From: Falsiroseomonas ponticola
GTDB lineage: Bacteria > Pseudomonadota > Alphaproteobacteria > Acetobacterales > Acetobacteraceae
Length of the DNA stretch: 64,000 bases
Reading direction: 5' to 3'
Assembly (NCBI RefSeq): GCF_016805305.1
Contig: NZ_JAERQN010000012.1
Span: forward strand, 170,715-234,714
The notes under the pieces were generated by a model that ran no database searches, was not told where the DNA came from, and worked only from the letters and a program-made list of their open reading frames with translations. This document shows, one piece after another, positions 27,157-35,313 of this stretch; position 1 is the first letter of the stretch, and the number at the start of each line of letters is the position of its first letter. The translations under genes and the position numbers were made by a program.

Positions 27157-27792
27157 TCAGCCCGCCGCCACCCAGCGGTCCAGCGCATCGAAGGCGCGGC
27201 GGGCGGCGGCGACGACGGCATCGGGATCGAACTGCGCGGCCGCGGCGCCTTCATCCAGCGCCAGGCGGAAATCCCGCCACAGCGTGCCGGTTTCCGCGCC
27301 ATGCGGCACGACATGGGCGGCGCCGCTGGTCGCATCGATGCCGAGCGTGGCGTGCAGGTGGCGGGCGATGAGCTGCCCGCCAAGGGTCGAGCCTTCGAGC
27401 ACATAGAGCGCGCCCAGCGCCTGCTCCACGCTGCGCACGGCATGGGGTTCGCAGCGCGGCAGCGCCGCGATCTCCGCCGGCGGGAAGCCGAGCGCGCGGA
27501 GGTCCGCCATCAGCGCGGCGCGGCGGTTCAGGCGGCGATGGAGCGAAAGGCAGGCCGGCAGGCGATGCGCCATGGCATCCAGCGCCGCTTCCAGCGGCGC
27601 GTGGTGGCCATGCAGCCGCGCCACCAGCAGGCGATACTCCGCGATGGTCAGGTCGGGCGCCATGAGGCGGGCGAAGCGGGCATTCGCCTCGATCCGGTCA
27701 TGCAGGTCCCGTGTCTCCTGCCGCAGGCGGAGCGTCAGCGGCGGGGCCAGGGTGGGAAAGGCGGGGGCTTCCGCCAGCGCGATGGACATCAT
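27157..27792 (-). CDS. hmuO: Biliverdin-producing heme oxygenase
   Basis: The protein has 211 residues. The start ATGATG at 27792 overlaps the stop of the MA-domain gene by 4 bases. The proximal heme ligand is probably H31 in RLRQETRDLHDRIE. The distal-helix glycine motif appears in YVLEGSTLGGQLI. It opens heme to biliverdin, iron and CO. Placement directly before pcyA gives a two-step heme-to-phycocyanobilin route for the phytochrome of this operon. Confidence 0.9.
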   Translation of the reverse strand: MMSIALAEAPAFPTLAPPLTLRLRQETRDLHDRIEANARFARLMAPDLTIAEYRLLVARLHGHHAPLEAALDAMAHRLPACLSLHRRLNRRAALMADLRALGFPPAEIAALPRCEPHAVRSVEQALGALYVLEGSTLGGQLIARHLHATLGIDATSGAAHVVPHGAETGTLWRDFRLALDEGAAAAQFDPDAVVAAARRAFDALDRWVAAG

Positions 27793-28706
27793 GTCAACGC
27801 CTTCTGCGTTTCGATCGTGGCGGTCAGAAGCCCCTCGCGGTTGCGGACCACGCCCTCCGCCGAGACGGTGAGCGTGTCCAGCGAGCGGGTGAGCTGCACA
27901 TAGGCCTCCCCCGTCTCGCTGATCGCGAGCTGCATGCGGGTGATCACGTCGTTCACGCCGGCCATCATGCCGGCGGCGTCCACGGTCTGCTGGCAGCCAT
28001 CGCCGATCTTCTCGGCCAGCGAACGCTGGCGGTTGAGCAGGTCCGTCAGCGTGGCGGTGGCGCCGTGAACGGCCTGGACGATGGCGCCGAAATCTGCCTG
28101 CACGCCGCGCGTGGCGGCCACCAGTTCCCGCAGGCGGGACTCGATGTTGGCGCTGAGCGTCCCCGCCTCCCCGGCCAGCACCTTCACCTCCTGCGCGATG
28201 ACGGCGAAGCCGGCGCCGTGCTGGCCGGCGCGCGTCGCCTCGATCCGCGCATTCAGCGACAGCAGGTTGGTCTGGGCGGAGATCTTGTTGATGCCGCGCA
28301 GGAACTCCCCGATCGTGCCGAAGGTGGAGACCAGCGCGTCGATGGAGGTGGCGCCGGCGGCGGCGCGGGTTTCGGCATCCTCCGCCTGCGCCCGGGCCGC
28401 GTCGGTCAGCGACGTCATCTCCTGCGTCGAGGCGAGCAGGGCCTGGCCGGCCGCCTGGGAGCGCTGGAGGAAGTCGGAGGTCTCCGCCGCGCTGACGGAG
28501 AGCGAGCAGGCCTCCATCATCGTGCCCTCGAGCGTGTTCGAGAGCTTGGCGCCGGCTTCCCGGATCACCGCGCATTCCTCCAGCACGCGGGAGGAGAGGA
28601 AGTCGAGGCGGGAGAAGTCCTTCTCCCCTTCGGGCCGGGGCCTGCCGCGGCGGTCGTTCGCCACCCCGGCATCCCCCGTCCCGGCAAGCGTTCCCATGCC
28701 GTCCAT
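27789..28706 (-). CDS. Soluble MA-domain (chemoreceptor-like) protein in the phytochrome operon
   Basis: The protein has 305 residues with no membrane helix, signal peptide or HAMP domain. The middle is a short version of the chemoreceptor signalling domain. Its tip region (residues 141-178) contains SAQTNLLSLNARIEATRAG and GFAVIAQEVKVLA. The first 35 residues are charged and probably disordered. No sensory domain is recognised. It starts 12 bases after a STAS gene that follows the phytochrome. It could be an output partner for the light sensor, either joining a CheA array or acting on its own. That is inference from position. Confidence 0.85.
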   Translation of the reverse strand: MDGMGTLAGTGDAGVANDRRGRPRPEGEKDFSRLDFLSSRVLEECAVIREAGAKLSNTLEGTMMEACSLSVSAAETSDFLQRSQAAGQALLASTQEMTSLTDAARAQAEDAETRAAAGATSIDALVSTFGTIGEFLRGINKISAQTNLLSLNARIEATRAGQHGAGFAVIAQEVKVLAGEAGTLSANIESRLRELVAATRGVQADFGAIVQAVHGATATLTDLLNRQRSLAEKIGDGCQQTVDAAGMMAGVNDVITRMQLAISETGEAYVQLTRSLDTLTVSAEGVVRNREGLLTATIETQKALT

Positions 28707-28718
28707 GGTGGCCTCCGG

Positions 28719-29030
28719 CTACTGGATCTGCAGCACCTTGCCGAGATTGGCCTTGTGCATCAGGGACAGCACGGCCGGGTTGGCATTCACGATGCCGACC
28801 GACTTGTTCTTCGACTTCGCCGTGTGGCTCAGCATCATCAGCATGCCGGCGCTCGCGGCCTCCATGCTCTGCACGCCCGCGAAGTCGAGGCGGATCTGCG
28901 TGACCGCGCCGTTGGCGAGCACGGGTTCCAGCTGCTGCTTCAGCGTCGCCTGGCTCATGCTGTCGAGCACGCCGCGCAGCGTGACGGAGGCCTGCGAGCC
29001 GCTGGCCTGGACGGAGACGTTGATGGACAT
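28719..29030 (-). CDS. STAS domain protein (anti-sigma-factor-antagonist type)
   Basis: A single STAS domain of 103 residues, starting MSINVSVQASGS. The loop normally carrying the phosphorylatable DSSG or DSAG reads EAASAG (MEAASAGML). The serine is therefore kept but the preceding aspartate is not. Such proteins work by partner switching with anti-sigma factors or kinases. It starts 11 bases after the phytochrome stop and precedes the MA-domain gene. No anti-sigma factor or serine kinase/phosphatase is visible in the window. A role in relaying the phytochrome state is plausible but unproven. Confidence 0.87.
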   Translation of the reverse strand: MSINVSVQASGSQASVTLRGVLDSMSQATLKQQLEPVLANGAVTQIRLDFAGVQSMEAASAGMLMMLSHTAKSKNKSVGIVNANPAVLSLMHKANLGKVLQIQ

Positions 29031-29041
29031 GGCGGGTCTCC

Positions 29042-30880
29042 TCAGGCCACGGAATGCCAGCGGCTGCCGGGGGCGGCGGGCAGCGTGGCCGGCAGGGTGC
29101 CCGCGCCGCGCGGGGCGAAGAGGTCGGCTTCCGACCGGGGATCGACCACCACGGGATCACCGGGCTGGTCGGAGGCGGGGGCGCTGACGGCGCGGCCCTG
29201 GCGCGACCAGATCTCCCCGATCGCGCTGGCGAATTGCGCGGCCAGCAGGATCTCCTGGTCCAGCCAGGGGCGCGCGGCGCCGGCCAGCGGTGCGCGATGC
29301 GCGGCGAAATCGTCGCGGGACCTGAACATCTTCTCGCTGTTCAGCTCCGCCGCGGTCGGCGGGCGGCCGGCCCAGGTGGCGTCGATGACGCGTTCGCGGC
29401 GGAACCACATGATCATGTCGCCGCGGTTGCCGATGGGCGCGGCGAGCAGGCCGCTGGCCAGCGCGCGCAGCTCCGGCCCCGCCGGCGTGTAGTCGCCCAG
29501 CGCATCGGTGGCGAAGACGCGCCATTCGGAACTGTCGAAGCTCGGCAGGCGGGAGCCGAAGAGGGAGGCGATGCCGCGCACCGTCAGCGCATCCGGCGTC
29601 ACGCCGACCAGGTGGACATGGCCCGCGGGCCCGGCGCGCAGCACGGCGGCGCCATCGGCATCCGCGAGCCTCAGCAGGTCGGAGGAGAAGCGATCCTCCG
29701 CCCGGCCCGCGGCCGCGACCTCCACCCCGCTGATCGAGACATAGGTGGGGGCGAGCGCCGCGACGTGGCGGGAGACGGCATGCATGGCGTGCAGCCGCGC
29801 GCTGGTCAGGTGGTCGCCCCGCATGGCGGCGGCGGCGGCCAGCATGGCCTGGCTGCCATCCACCGTCGCGATCATCTCGGCGCTCAGGCGCTGGCGATCG
29901 GCGATGCGGGCTTCCTGCGCCTCCAGCTCCACGAGGCGGGAGGCGAACATCATGGAGAGCTGTTCGATGACCACGCGGCTGTCGTAGTTCAGGAACTTCT
30001 CGTCCTTGTTGTGGATGACGAAGAGGCCCCAGACATGGTTGTCGATGTTGATGGGGAAGATGATGTTGCTGCCGACGCCGAGGTTGCGGTTGTAGCCGTT
30101 GTCGCAGGGATGGATGCCGCGCAGCCAGCAATCCGTCATGTCGATGGCATCGCCGCTGGGCACCGGGTCGCCGCCGCCGCCCATGGTGAGGAGCGGGACG
30201 GAGCCGCGCTGCGTCGGCTTCTGGCGCGTCTTGCCGGTGCGCAGGATCTCCTTCGCGTTCTCCGGCACGTCGGAGGCGGAGAAATGGTAGCCGAGGAAGG
30301 AATGCGGCAGCTTGCTGTCGGGCGCGTGATGCTCCGCCGCCACGACGCCGTGGCCATGGGCGAGGAAGCGGTAGAGCTTCACGCGGTCATAGCGCGTGAC
30401 GAAGTGCATCATCTTCGCGGAGGCCTCGAACAGCCCCTGCACCGTGGTCTGGCGCGCGACGGCATCGAGGGCGGTCGCGACCATGGTCTGGTAGTCGTGC
30501 TCGGCCTCCACATAGGGCTCGATCTCGATGAAGAGGCGCCCTTGGCGGATGTGGCAGATGGCCTCGAACCGCTTGCCCTGCGCGACGAGCGGCGTGGGGT
30601 TGTCGAAGTAGCGGCGGCCGGGGCGCAGGATCTCCGCCATGCGCGCCAGGCTCTCGGCATCGCGGAAGGCGACGCTGGGCGACTGGCCGAGCACGGCCTG
30701 CGGCGCGACGCCCAGGATTTCCTGCACATTGGCGCTGACATGCTCGACGATGCCGGTTTCCGGCACCACCACCATCATGACGCCATGCGGCTGCACGGTG
30801 CCGATGCGCGCGAGCGGCAGGTTGTCATGCTCGCAGGGCGCGGGGCGCCCGTTCCAGATATGTGCTCGGATGTTCGCCAT
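29042..30880 (-). CDS. bphP: Phytochrome with PAS-GAF-PHY module, no output domain; probable phycocyanobilin binder
   Basis: The protein has 612 residues, start MANIRAHIWNG. The PAS domain has TVQPHG (about residues 16-120). GAF (about 130-300) has SASDVP with D204, matching the PASDIP aspartate, and H290 in LFVIHN. C259 in LRGIHPCDNGY aligns with the bilin-attaching cysteine of cyanobacterial Cph1, and D260 replaces the usual histidine after it. C16 lies two residues off the N-terminal cysteine of classical bacteriophytochromes. The PHY tongue has WFRRE (W492) and SRDDF (521-525) in place of PRxSF. About 50 low-complexity residues follow, with no kinase or GGDEF. This is the architecture reported for BrBphP3 of Bradyrhizobium ORS278. 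It heads the operon carrying hmuO and pcyA. Confidence 0.9.
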   Translation of the reverse strand: MANIRAHIWNGRPAPCEHDNLPLARIGTVQPHGVMMVVVPETGIVEHVSANVQEILGVAPQAVLGQSPSVAFRDAESLARMAEILRPGRRYFDNPTPLVAQGKRFEAICHIRQGRLFIEIEPYVEAEHDYQTMVATALDAVARQTTVQGLFEASAKMMHFVTRYDRVKLYRFLAHGHGVVAAEHHAPDSKLPHSFLGYHFSASDVPENAKEILRTGKTRQKPTQRGSVPLLTMGGGGDPVPSGDAIDMTDCWLRGIHPCDNGYNRNLGVGSNIIFPINIDNHVWGLFVIHNKDEKFLNYDSRVVIEQLSMMFASRLVELEAQEARIADRQRLSAEMIATVDGSQAMLAAAAAMRGDHLTSARLHAMHAVSRHVAALAPTYVSISGVEVAAAGRAEDRFSSDLLRLADADGAAVLRAGPAGHVHLVGVTPDALTVRGIASLFGSRLPSFDSSEWRVFATDALGDYTPAGPELRALASGLLAAPIGNRGDMIMWFRRERVIDATWAGRPPTAAELNSEKMFRSRDDFAAHRAPLAGAARPWLDQEILLAAQFASAIGEIWSRQGRAVSAPASDQPGDPVVVDPRSEADLFAPRGAGTLPATLPAAPGSRWHSVA

Positions 30881-31139
30881 GCCTTGGCTTCCCTTCTCGG
30901 CCGGCCATGTGGACATCCGGGGACATCGCACCGATGCCCGGCCTCATCGCCCAGCATCCCGTCGGCGACGGTGGCGACGCGCATGATCGTCGGATGAGGT
31001 TTAATGATCGGTTCCCGATAGAAGGATGTTGCGCCGCACCGCATGAAATCGCGGCAAAGCGCGCGAAACTTTGCCCTTTTCGGAAGCGGATTGGCGCGCG
31101 CCGCATCTTCACGAAGGCGAAACCACTGCGCTGCTAGCC
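30881..31139. promoter_or_regulatory. Divergent control region between phytochrome operon and gas-vesicle genes
   Basis: These 259 bases hold no supported gene. The AT-richest part, about 30995-31030, contains TTTAATGATCGG. It also holds a small inverted repeat ATCGG-TTC-CCGAT at 31007-31019, a possible operator. Promoters for both directions must lie here, but no convincing -35/-10 pair can be named. Any light-responsive regulator of the gas-vesicle operon would be expected to bind here. Confidence 0.4.
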
Positions 31140-31910
31140 ATGCTGCTAGGCCCGGCGATCCTGGCGGGCCGCAAGTGGCAGGAGGCCACGGCGCGCATGG
31201 AATTCGGCACGCGGAGCATCCGGTCCGCCGGGCAGGGCAGCGGCAGCGTGGAGGTGACCTTGCCCCCGGCCTTCCGCGGCCTGGCGGGCCTACCCTGCCG
31301 CGTGGCGCTGCGCGACGGGCTGCGGCCGGAGCTGGTGCTGCAGCCGGAACTGGCGGGCGCGCGCGCCGCCTTCGGGCATCTCTGGGCGCTGCTGTCGGAT
31401 GCGCTGGACCTCGGCGCGCAGGCGGTGCCGCTGGCGGAATGCGCCATCACGCTGTGGCCGGCGGCGGAAGCGCCGGGCGCCATGCCGCGCCTGGCCTGGG
31501 CGGATGGGCTGGCGCTGGCCGGGCGCCCGCCGCATGAGGCCGCGGCGCTGGCGCGCAGCCTGGCCGCGCTGGCGCAGATCGCGGCGGGGCGGCGCGGCAT
31601 CGGCGCGGCGCTTTCGCAGGATTTCGGCGCGGCCTGCGCGCAGGCGCTGGGCGGCATCGTCATCCATCCCGCGATGCAATCGGCCTGCGACATCGGCGCG
31701 GCGCTGCTGGCGGCCGGCGGGCTCGGCCAGGACCCGGTGCTGGCGCTGGCGGCGGGCGATGCGCGGGGCGACGCCTTCCGCGACGCGGCGCTGCCGCGCC
31801 TTCGGCTGCTGGCGGAGCAGCACCTGGACTGGACCGACGATCCCGCGCGGCACGCCTCCCTCCTCGTGGCGTGGCGGCGCGGCGTCGCCCTCGAACTCAG
31901 CGGAGCATGA
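31140..31910 (+). CDS. Hypothetical protein, first gene of the gas-vesicle operon
   Basis: The protein has 256 residues from the ATG at 31140; a TTG at 31071 would add 23 residues. I do not recognise the family. It is a soluble, alanine- and leucine-rich, mostly helical protein. The N-terminal part is beta-like and reads SIRSAGQGSGSVEVTLPPAF and CRVALRDGLRPELVLQPE. It has no signal peptide or membrane helix. Its ATGA overlap with gvpN makes it part of the gas-vesicle operon. Possible roles are assembly factor or local regulator, with no direct evidence for either. Confidence 0.75.
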   Translation: MLLGPAILAGRKWQEATARMEFGTRSIRSAGQGSGSVEVTLPPAFRGLAGLPCRVALRDGLRPELVLQPELAGARAAFGHLWALLSDALDLGAQAVPLAECAITLWPAAEAPGAMPRLAWADGLALAGRPPHEAAALARSLAALAQIAAGRRGIGAALSQDFGAACAQALGGIVIHPAMQSACDIGAALLAAGGLGQDPVLALAAGDARGDAFRDAALPRLRLLAEQHLDWTDDPARHASLLVAWRRGVALELSGA

Positions 31911-32875
31911 AGAGCATGGCGCGTCCCCAGACCGCGACGAATGCGGAACCGGAAGGCCTGCTGCAGCTGCAGCCAGGGCCCGACCATGTGCGCACGCCGG
32001 CGACGGAACGGCTGGCGGCGCGGGCGCTGGCCTATCTCGATGCCGGGTTTCCCGTGCATTTCCGGGGCCCGGCGGGCAGCGGCAAGACCAAGACGGCGCT
32101 CGACCTCGCGGACCGGCTCGGCCGGCCGGTGCTGCTGCTGGTGGGCGATGCCAGCTTCGACACGGCGGCGCTGGTCGGGCGTGAATCCGGCAGCCGCACG
32201 CGGCGCGTGGTGGACCGCTACATCACCAGCGTGATGAAGGTGGAGACGGAGACGGTGCCGGTCTGGCTGGACCGCGCGCTGACGGTCGCCTGCACCGAAG
32301 GCTGCACGCTGGTCTATGACGAATTCAACCGCGCCCCGCCGGCCGCCAACAACGTGCTGCTGACGGTGCTGGAGGAACGGGTGCTGGCGCTGCCCAAGGC
32401 GCGGGGCAGCGACACGGCGATCCGCGTGCATCCGAATTTCCGCGCCATCTTCACCTCCAACCCCGAGGACCATGCGGGGACGGAGGAGGCGCAGGACGCG
32501 CTGCTGGACCGGATGGTGACCATCGACCTGGATGGCTTCGACCGCGACACGGAAGTGGCGATCGCGGTGGCGCGGTCGGGGCTCGACAGCGACCAGGCCG
32601 GGCGGATCGTGGACCTGGTGCGGGATTTCCGCGTCTCCCGCGAATGGACGCGGCGGCCGACGCTGCGCGCTTCCGTCATGATCGCGCGGCTGACCAAGGC
32701 GCAGGGGATCGAGGTCTCGGCGGAGGAGGAACGCTTCGTCGAGATCGTGCTGGATGTGCTGGGCAGCCGGGTGAAGCCATCGGTCGCGGGCATGCCGGAT
32801 CCGAAGCACCGGCAGATGCTGGTGCGGCTGGTGGAACATTTCTGCGGGCCGCGCCTGGCCGGGCAGGCGGTGTGA
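31907..32875 (+). CDS. gvpN: Gas vesicle protein GvpN, MoxR-like AAA ATPase
   Basis: The protein has 322 residues from an ATG overlapping the previous stop by 4 bases; an ATG three codons later is also in frame. Walker A reads GPAGSGKTKTA and Walker B LVYDEFNR. Sensor-1-like FTSNPEDHAG follows, all typical of GvpN. In other organisms GvpN is needed for gas vesicles to widen beyond small bicones. The ribosomal frame is continuous and the length matches the family. Confidence 0.93.
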   Translation: MKSMARPQTATNAEPEGLLQLQPGPDHVRTPATERLAARALAYLDAGFPVHFRGPAGSGKTKTALDLADRLGRPVLLLVGDASFDTAALVGRESGSRTRRVVDRYITSVMKVETETVPVWLDRALTVACTEGCTLVYDEFNRAPPAANNVLLTVLEERVLALPKARGSDTAIRVHPNFRAIFTSNPEDHAGTEEAQDALLDRMVTIDLDGFDRDTEVAIAVARSGLDSDQAGRIVDLVRDFRVSREWTRRPTLRASVMIARLTKAQGIEVSAEEERFVEIVLDVLGSRVKPSVAGMPDPKHRQMLVRLVEHFCGPRLAGQAV

Positions 32876-33207
32876 TGGCCCGCCCGCGCAGCAGCCTCTC
32901 GACATCGCGGCCACGGCCCCGGCGGCAGGGCACGGAGACGGCGCTGGAAGGCGCCGCGACGGAATTCGCGCTGCTGGCGCAGCGGCGGTCGCGGCTGTCC
33001 CGCCAGCTGGAACTGCTGCGGCGGCAGCATGAGGCGGCGGCCACGACCATGGCGCAGGTGATGTCGCGCATGGCCGTGCTGTCGGAGCGCATCGGCGTGC
33101 TGGTGCCGGCGGAGGATGCCTCCCCCGCCCTGCCCGCCGCCCCTTCCCCGCAGGCGGAAAAGCCGCCCCCCGTGGTGCGCCGTCGCGGCGTGCCGATGAC
33201 CTATTGA
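32875..33207 (+). CDS. Small coiled-coil protein in the gas-vesicle operon
   Basis: The protein has 110 residues. The ATG at 32875 overlaps the gvpN stop region by one base. A basic, disordered N-terminus (about 25 residues) is followed by a coiled-coil segment (about 35-85, LSRQLELLRRQHEAAATTM). A proline-rich tail ends RRRGVPMTY. I do not recognise a family. It sits between gvpN and gvpO and is probably an accessory or shell-interacting protein. Confidence 0.75.
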   Translation: MARPRSSLSTSRPRPRRQGTETALEGAATEFALLAQRRSRLSRQLELLRRQHEAAATTMAQVMSRMAVLSERIGVLVPAEDASPALPAAPSPQAEKPPPVVRRRGVPMTY

Positions 33208-33219
33208 GGATCGAGCCCC

Positions 33220-33477
33220 ATGGAACTCACCGAGATCGTGGAGACGGCGAAGCGGCAGATGACGGTGATCACCGGCCTGCCGGCGGATACCGTCGCGCGG
33301 CTGGACCCGGCCGAGGATGGCTGGGCGGTCGCGATCGACATGCTGGAACACCGCGCCATCCCGCGCACGCATGACCTGATCGCGGCCTTCGAGGTCACGC
33401 TGGACAATGGCGGGCGCATCCTACGCTGGAAGCGCACCGGCCGCTTCCAGCGCGGCCAGGCGCGCGAGGAAGCCTGA
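33220..33477 (+). CDS. gvpO: Gas vesicle protein GvpO
   Basis: The protein has 85 residues. It carries the GvpO pattern: LTGLPADTV-like opening (ITGLPADTVARLD), EDGWAVAIDMLE, RAIPRTHDLIAAFEVTLD and a closing WKRTGRFQRG. GvpO is a small accessory protein of many bacterial gas-vesicle clusters, thought to affect assembly or expression. GATTGAGGATC with a GAGG precedes the ATG. The length is typical for the core domain. Confidence 0.9.
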   Translation: MELTEIVETAKRQMTVITGLPADTVARLDPAEDGWAVAIDMLEHRAIPRTHDLIAAFEVTLDNGGRILRWKRTGRFQRGQAREEA

Positions 33478-33481
33478 TCCC

Positions 33482-33772
33482 ATGCAGCACGCGATCGGGG
33501 GCTCCTCCCTCGCCGACATCCTGGAGCGGATCCTCGACAAGGGGATCGTGGTGGCGGGCGACATCTCCGTCAGCCTGGTCGGCGTGGAGCTGCTGACCAT
33601 CCGGGTGCGGCTGGTCGTCGCCTCCGTCGATCGCGCGCTGGAGATGGGCATCCGCTGGTGGGAGGCGGATGCGGCGCTGACCGGCCAGACGCAGAAGCTG
33701 ACGCAGGAGAATGCGATGCTGGCCGAGCGCGTGGCGCTGCTGGAGAAGCGGCTCGCGGGGGTTGGGGCGTGA
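33482..33772 (+). CDS. gvpJ: Gas vesicle protein GvpJ (minor GvpA-family protein)
   Basis: The protein has 96 residues, starting MQHAIGGSSLADIL 4 bases after gvpO. Its core (ADILERILDKGIVVAGDISV and SLVGVELLTIRVRLVVASVD) is GvpA-like. A C-terminal helical tail (QKLTQENAMLAERVALLEKR) is absent from the major shell protein and marks it as GvpJ/M type. Such minor proteins probably help start or cap vesicles. The GTGA overlap with the next gene is consistent with tight operon coupling. Confidence 0.9.
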   Translation: MQHAIGGSSLADILERILDKGIVVAGDISVSLVGVELLTIRVRLVVASVDRALEMGIRWWEADAALTGQTQKLTQENAMLAERVALLEKRLAGVGA

Positions 33773-34302
33773 GCGGCGCGCGCGGGCCGCGCAGGCCGAT
33801 CTCCGTCGCGCGGGCGATGTCGGAGCAGGCGCGAGGCGACCGGCCGGCGATCGATCCCGTCGCCTCCATCACGGGGATGATGGAGGGGCTGAAGGGCCTG
33901 GCGGAGGGGCTCGGCAAGCTGGCGGAGCAGGCGAAGGGCGCGGAGGGGGAGCCGAAGGTGAGCTTCGGCTATTCGATCCGCACGCTGGATGGCGCGATCT
34001 CCGGCGGCAGCGCACGGCGGGAGGCCGCGCCGGAGACCGTGGCGCCGGCGGCGCGGGAGCCGCTGGTCGATGTGTTCGAGGAAGCGGAGGCGATCCTTGT
34101 CGTGGCGGAGCTGCCGGGCGTGGCGCCGGAGGGCATCGCGGTGGAGCTGCGCGGGGAGGCGCTGGCCATCACCGGCAGCGGGCGCCAGCGCTACCACCGG
34201 CTGGTGCCGCTGCCCTGCGCCGTGCGGGCGGAGGGCATGAGCCACGCGCTGCGCAACGGCATCCTGGAGGTGCGCATCCCGCGCGCGGGGACGGGCGGAT
34301 GA
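33769..34302 (+). CDS. gvpH: GvpH-like Hsp20/alpha-crystallin family protein
   Basis: The protein has 177 residues from a GTG overlapping gvpJ (GTGA); an ATG at 33817 is a possible later start. Residues 30-65 form a GL-rich helical stretch (GMMEGLKGLAEGLGKLAEQ). Residues 95-175 form an alpha-crystallin domain (PLVDVFEEAEAILVVAELPG to GILEVRIPRAG). Such proteins in gas-vesicle clusters are called GvpH and act as chaperones of shell proteins. Its first half, with FGYSIRTLDG, resembles the GvpH N-terminus. Confidence 0.87.
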   Translation: MSGARGPRRPISVARAMSEQARGDRPAIDPVASITGMMEGLKGLAEGLGKLAEQAKGAEGEPKVSFGYSIRTLDGAISGGSARREAAPETVAPAAREPLVDVFEEAEAILVVAELPGVAPEGIAVELRGEALAITGSGRQRYHRLVPLPCAVRAEGMSHALRNGILEVRIPRAGTGG

Positions 34303-35063
34303 GCGGCGGGCTCTGGCTCTACGGCATCGGGATGCAGGCACCGGGCGGCGCGCCGCTGGGCGAGGGTGTGGCCGGCGCGGCGGTGGAGGCGATGGATGCG
34401 GCGGGCTTCGTGGCGCTGGTGTCGCAGGCGCCGGCGGAGCGGCCGGCGCCGACGCGCCGGCACATGCTGACGCATACCGCGGTGCTGGAACGCGCGACGG
34501 CGGCGGCGGATGTGCTGCCGGTGCGCTTCGGCACCGTGGCCCCCTGCGCGGTGACGCTGGCGCGCTGCCTGGCGGCGAATGCGATCAAGCTGCGCGACGC
34601 CATGGCGGGGATCAGCGACTGCGTGGAGCTGGGGCTCCGCGTCTCCTGGCGGGAGGGCGTGATCTTCGAGGAGATCCTGGCGGCCGAGCCCGCGCTGCGC
34701 GCCATGCGGGACCGGCTGGCGACGCGGCCGATGCAGGACAGCTACCAGGACCGGATCGAGCTGGGGCGGCGGGTGGAAGCCGCGCTGGCGCAGCGGCGCG
34801 CGCGGGAAGCGGCGGCGCTGGATGCGGCGCTGGCGCCGCTGGCCGCGCAGATGGTGGCGCTGCGTGAGGTGGATGAGGGCATGATCGCCAACCGCGCCTT
34901 CCTGGTGCGGCGGCAGGAGGAGCAGCGCTTCGATGCCGCGGTGGCGGCGCTGGAGGCGGCCCAGGGGGCGCGGCTGCTGTTCCGCTATGTCGGGCCCGTG
35001 CCGCCCTTCAACTTCGTCTCGCTGCGGGCCGAGTGGTTCGGCGCGCCGGCGCAGGCGGCATGA
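34299..35063 (+). CDS. gvpF: Gas vesicle protein GvpF/GvpL family, copy 1
   Basis: The protein has 254 residues and overlaps the Hsp20 gene by 4 bases. It opens with the short GvpF strand LWLYGIGM. VLPVRFGTVAP lies near residue 70. A long helical hairpin follows, and the family end LFRYVGPVPPFNFVSL comes last. Proteins of this family bind GvpA and take part in early assembly. Three members lie in this operon (also at 37373 and 38368), so F versus L naming is arbitrary. Confidence 0.9.
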   Translation: MSGGLWLYGIGMQAPGGAPLGEGVAGAAVEAMDAAGFVALVSQAPAERPAPTRRHMLTHTAVLERATAAADVLPVRFGTVAPCAVTLARCLAANAIKLRDAMAGISDCVELGLRVSWREGVIFEEILAAEPALRAMRDRLATRPMQDSYQDRIELGRRVEAALAQRRAREAAALDAALAPLAAQMVALREVDEGMIANRAFLVRRQEEQRFDAAVAALEAAQGARLLFRYVGPVPPFNFVSLRAEWFGAPAQAA

Positions 35064-35070
35064 GGCGGCG

Positions 35071-35313
35071 ATGGGCCTGCTCCGCACCCTGCTGACCCTG
35101 CCGATCAGCGCGCCCATCGCCGGTGTCGGCTGGGTGGCGAACCAGGTGGCGCAGGCGGTGGACCAGCAATGGCACGATCCGCGCCGCGTGGAAGCGGCGC
35201 TGCTGCTGCTGGAACGCCGGCTGGAAGCGGGCGAGATCACGGAAGCGGAGTTCGAGGCGGCGGAAGCCGAGCAGCTGGCGGAGCTTGCCGCCATCCGGGC
35301 CGCGCGGGGATGA
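35071..35313 (+). CDS. gvpG: Gas vesicle protein GvpG
   Basis: The protein has 80 residues with the start MGLLRTLLTLPISAPIAGVGWVA, the GvpG opening. A charged amphipathic helix (LLLLERRLEAGEITEAEFEAAEAE) follows, as in all GvpG proteins. It is a small assembly-complex component. It lies between a gvpF/L gene and the AAA ATPase and overlaps the latter by 4 bases. Confidence 0.92.
   Translation: MGLLRTLLTLPISAPIAGVGWVANQVAQAVDQQWHDPRRVEAALLLLERRLEAGEITEAEFEAAEAEQLAELAAIRAARG

Noticed and set aside
29042..30880. A histidine kinase or GGDEF output at the phytochrome C-terminus
   Set aside because: After the PHY region only about 50 Pro/Ala-rich residues remain, with no H-box, ATP-binding or cyclase motif.
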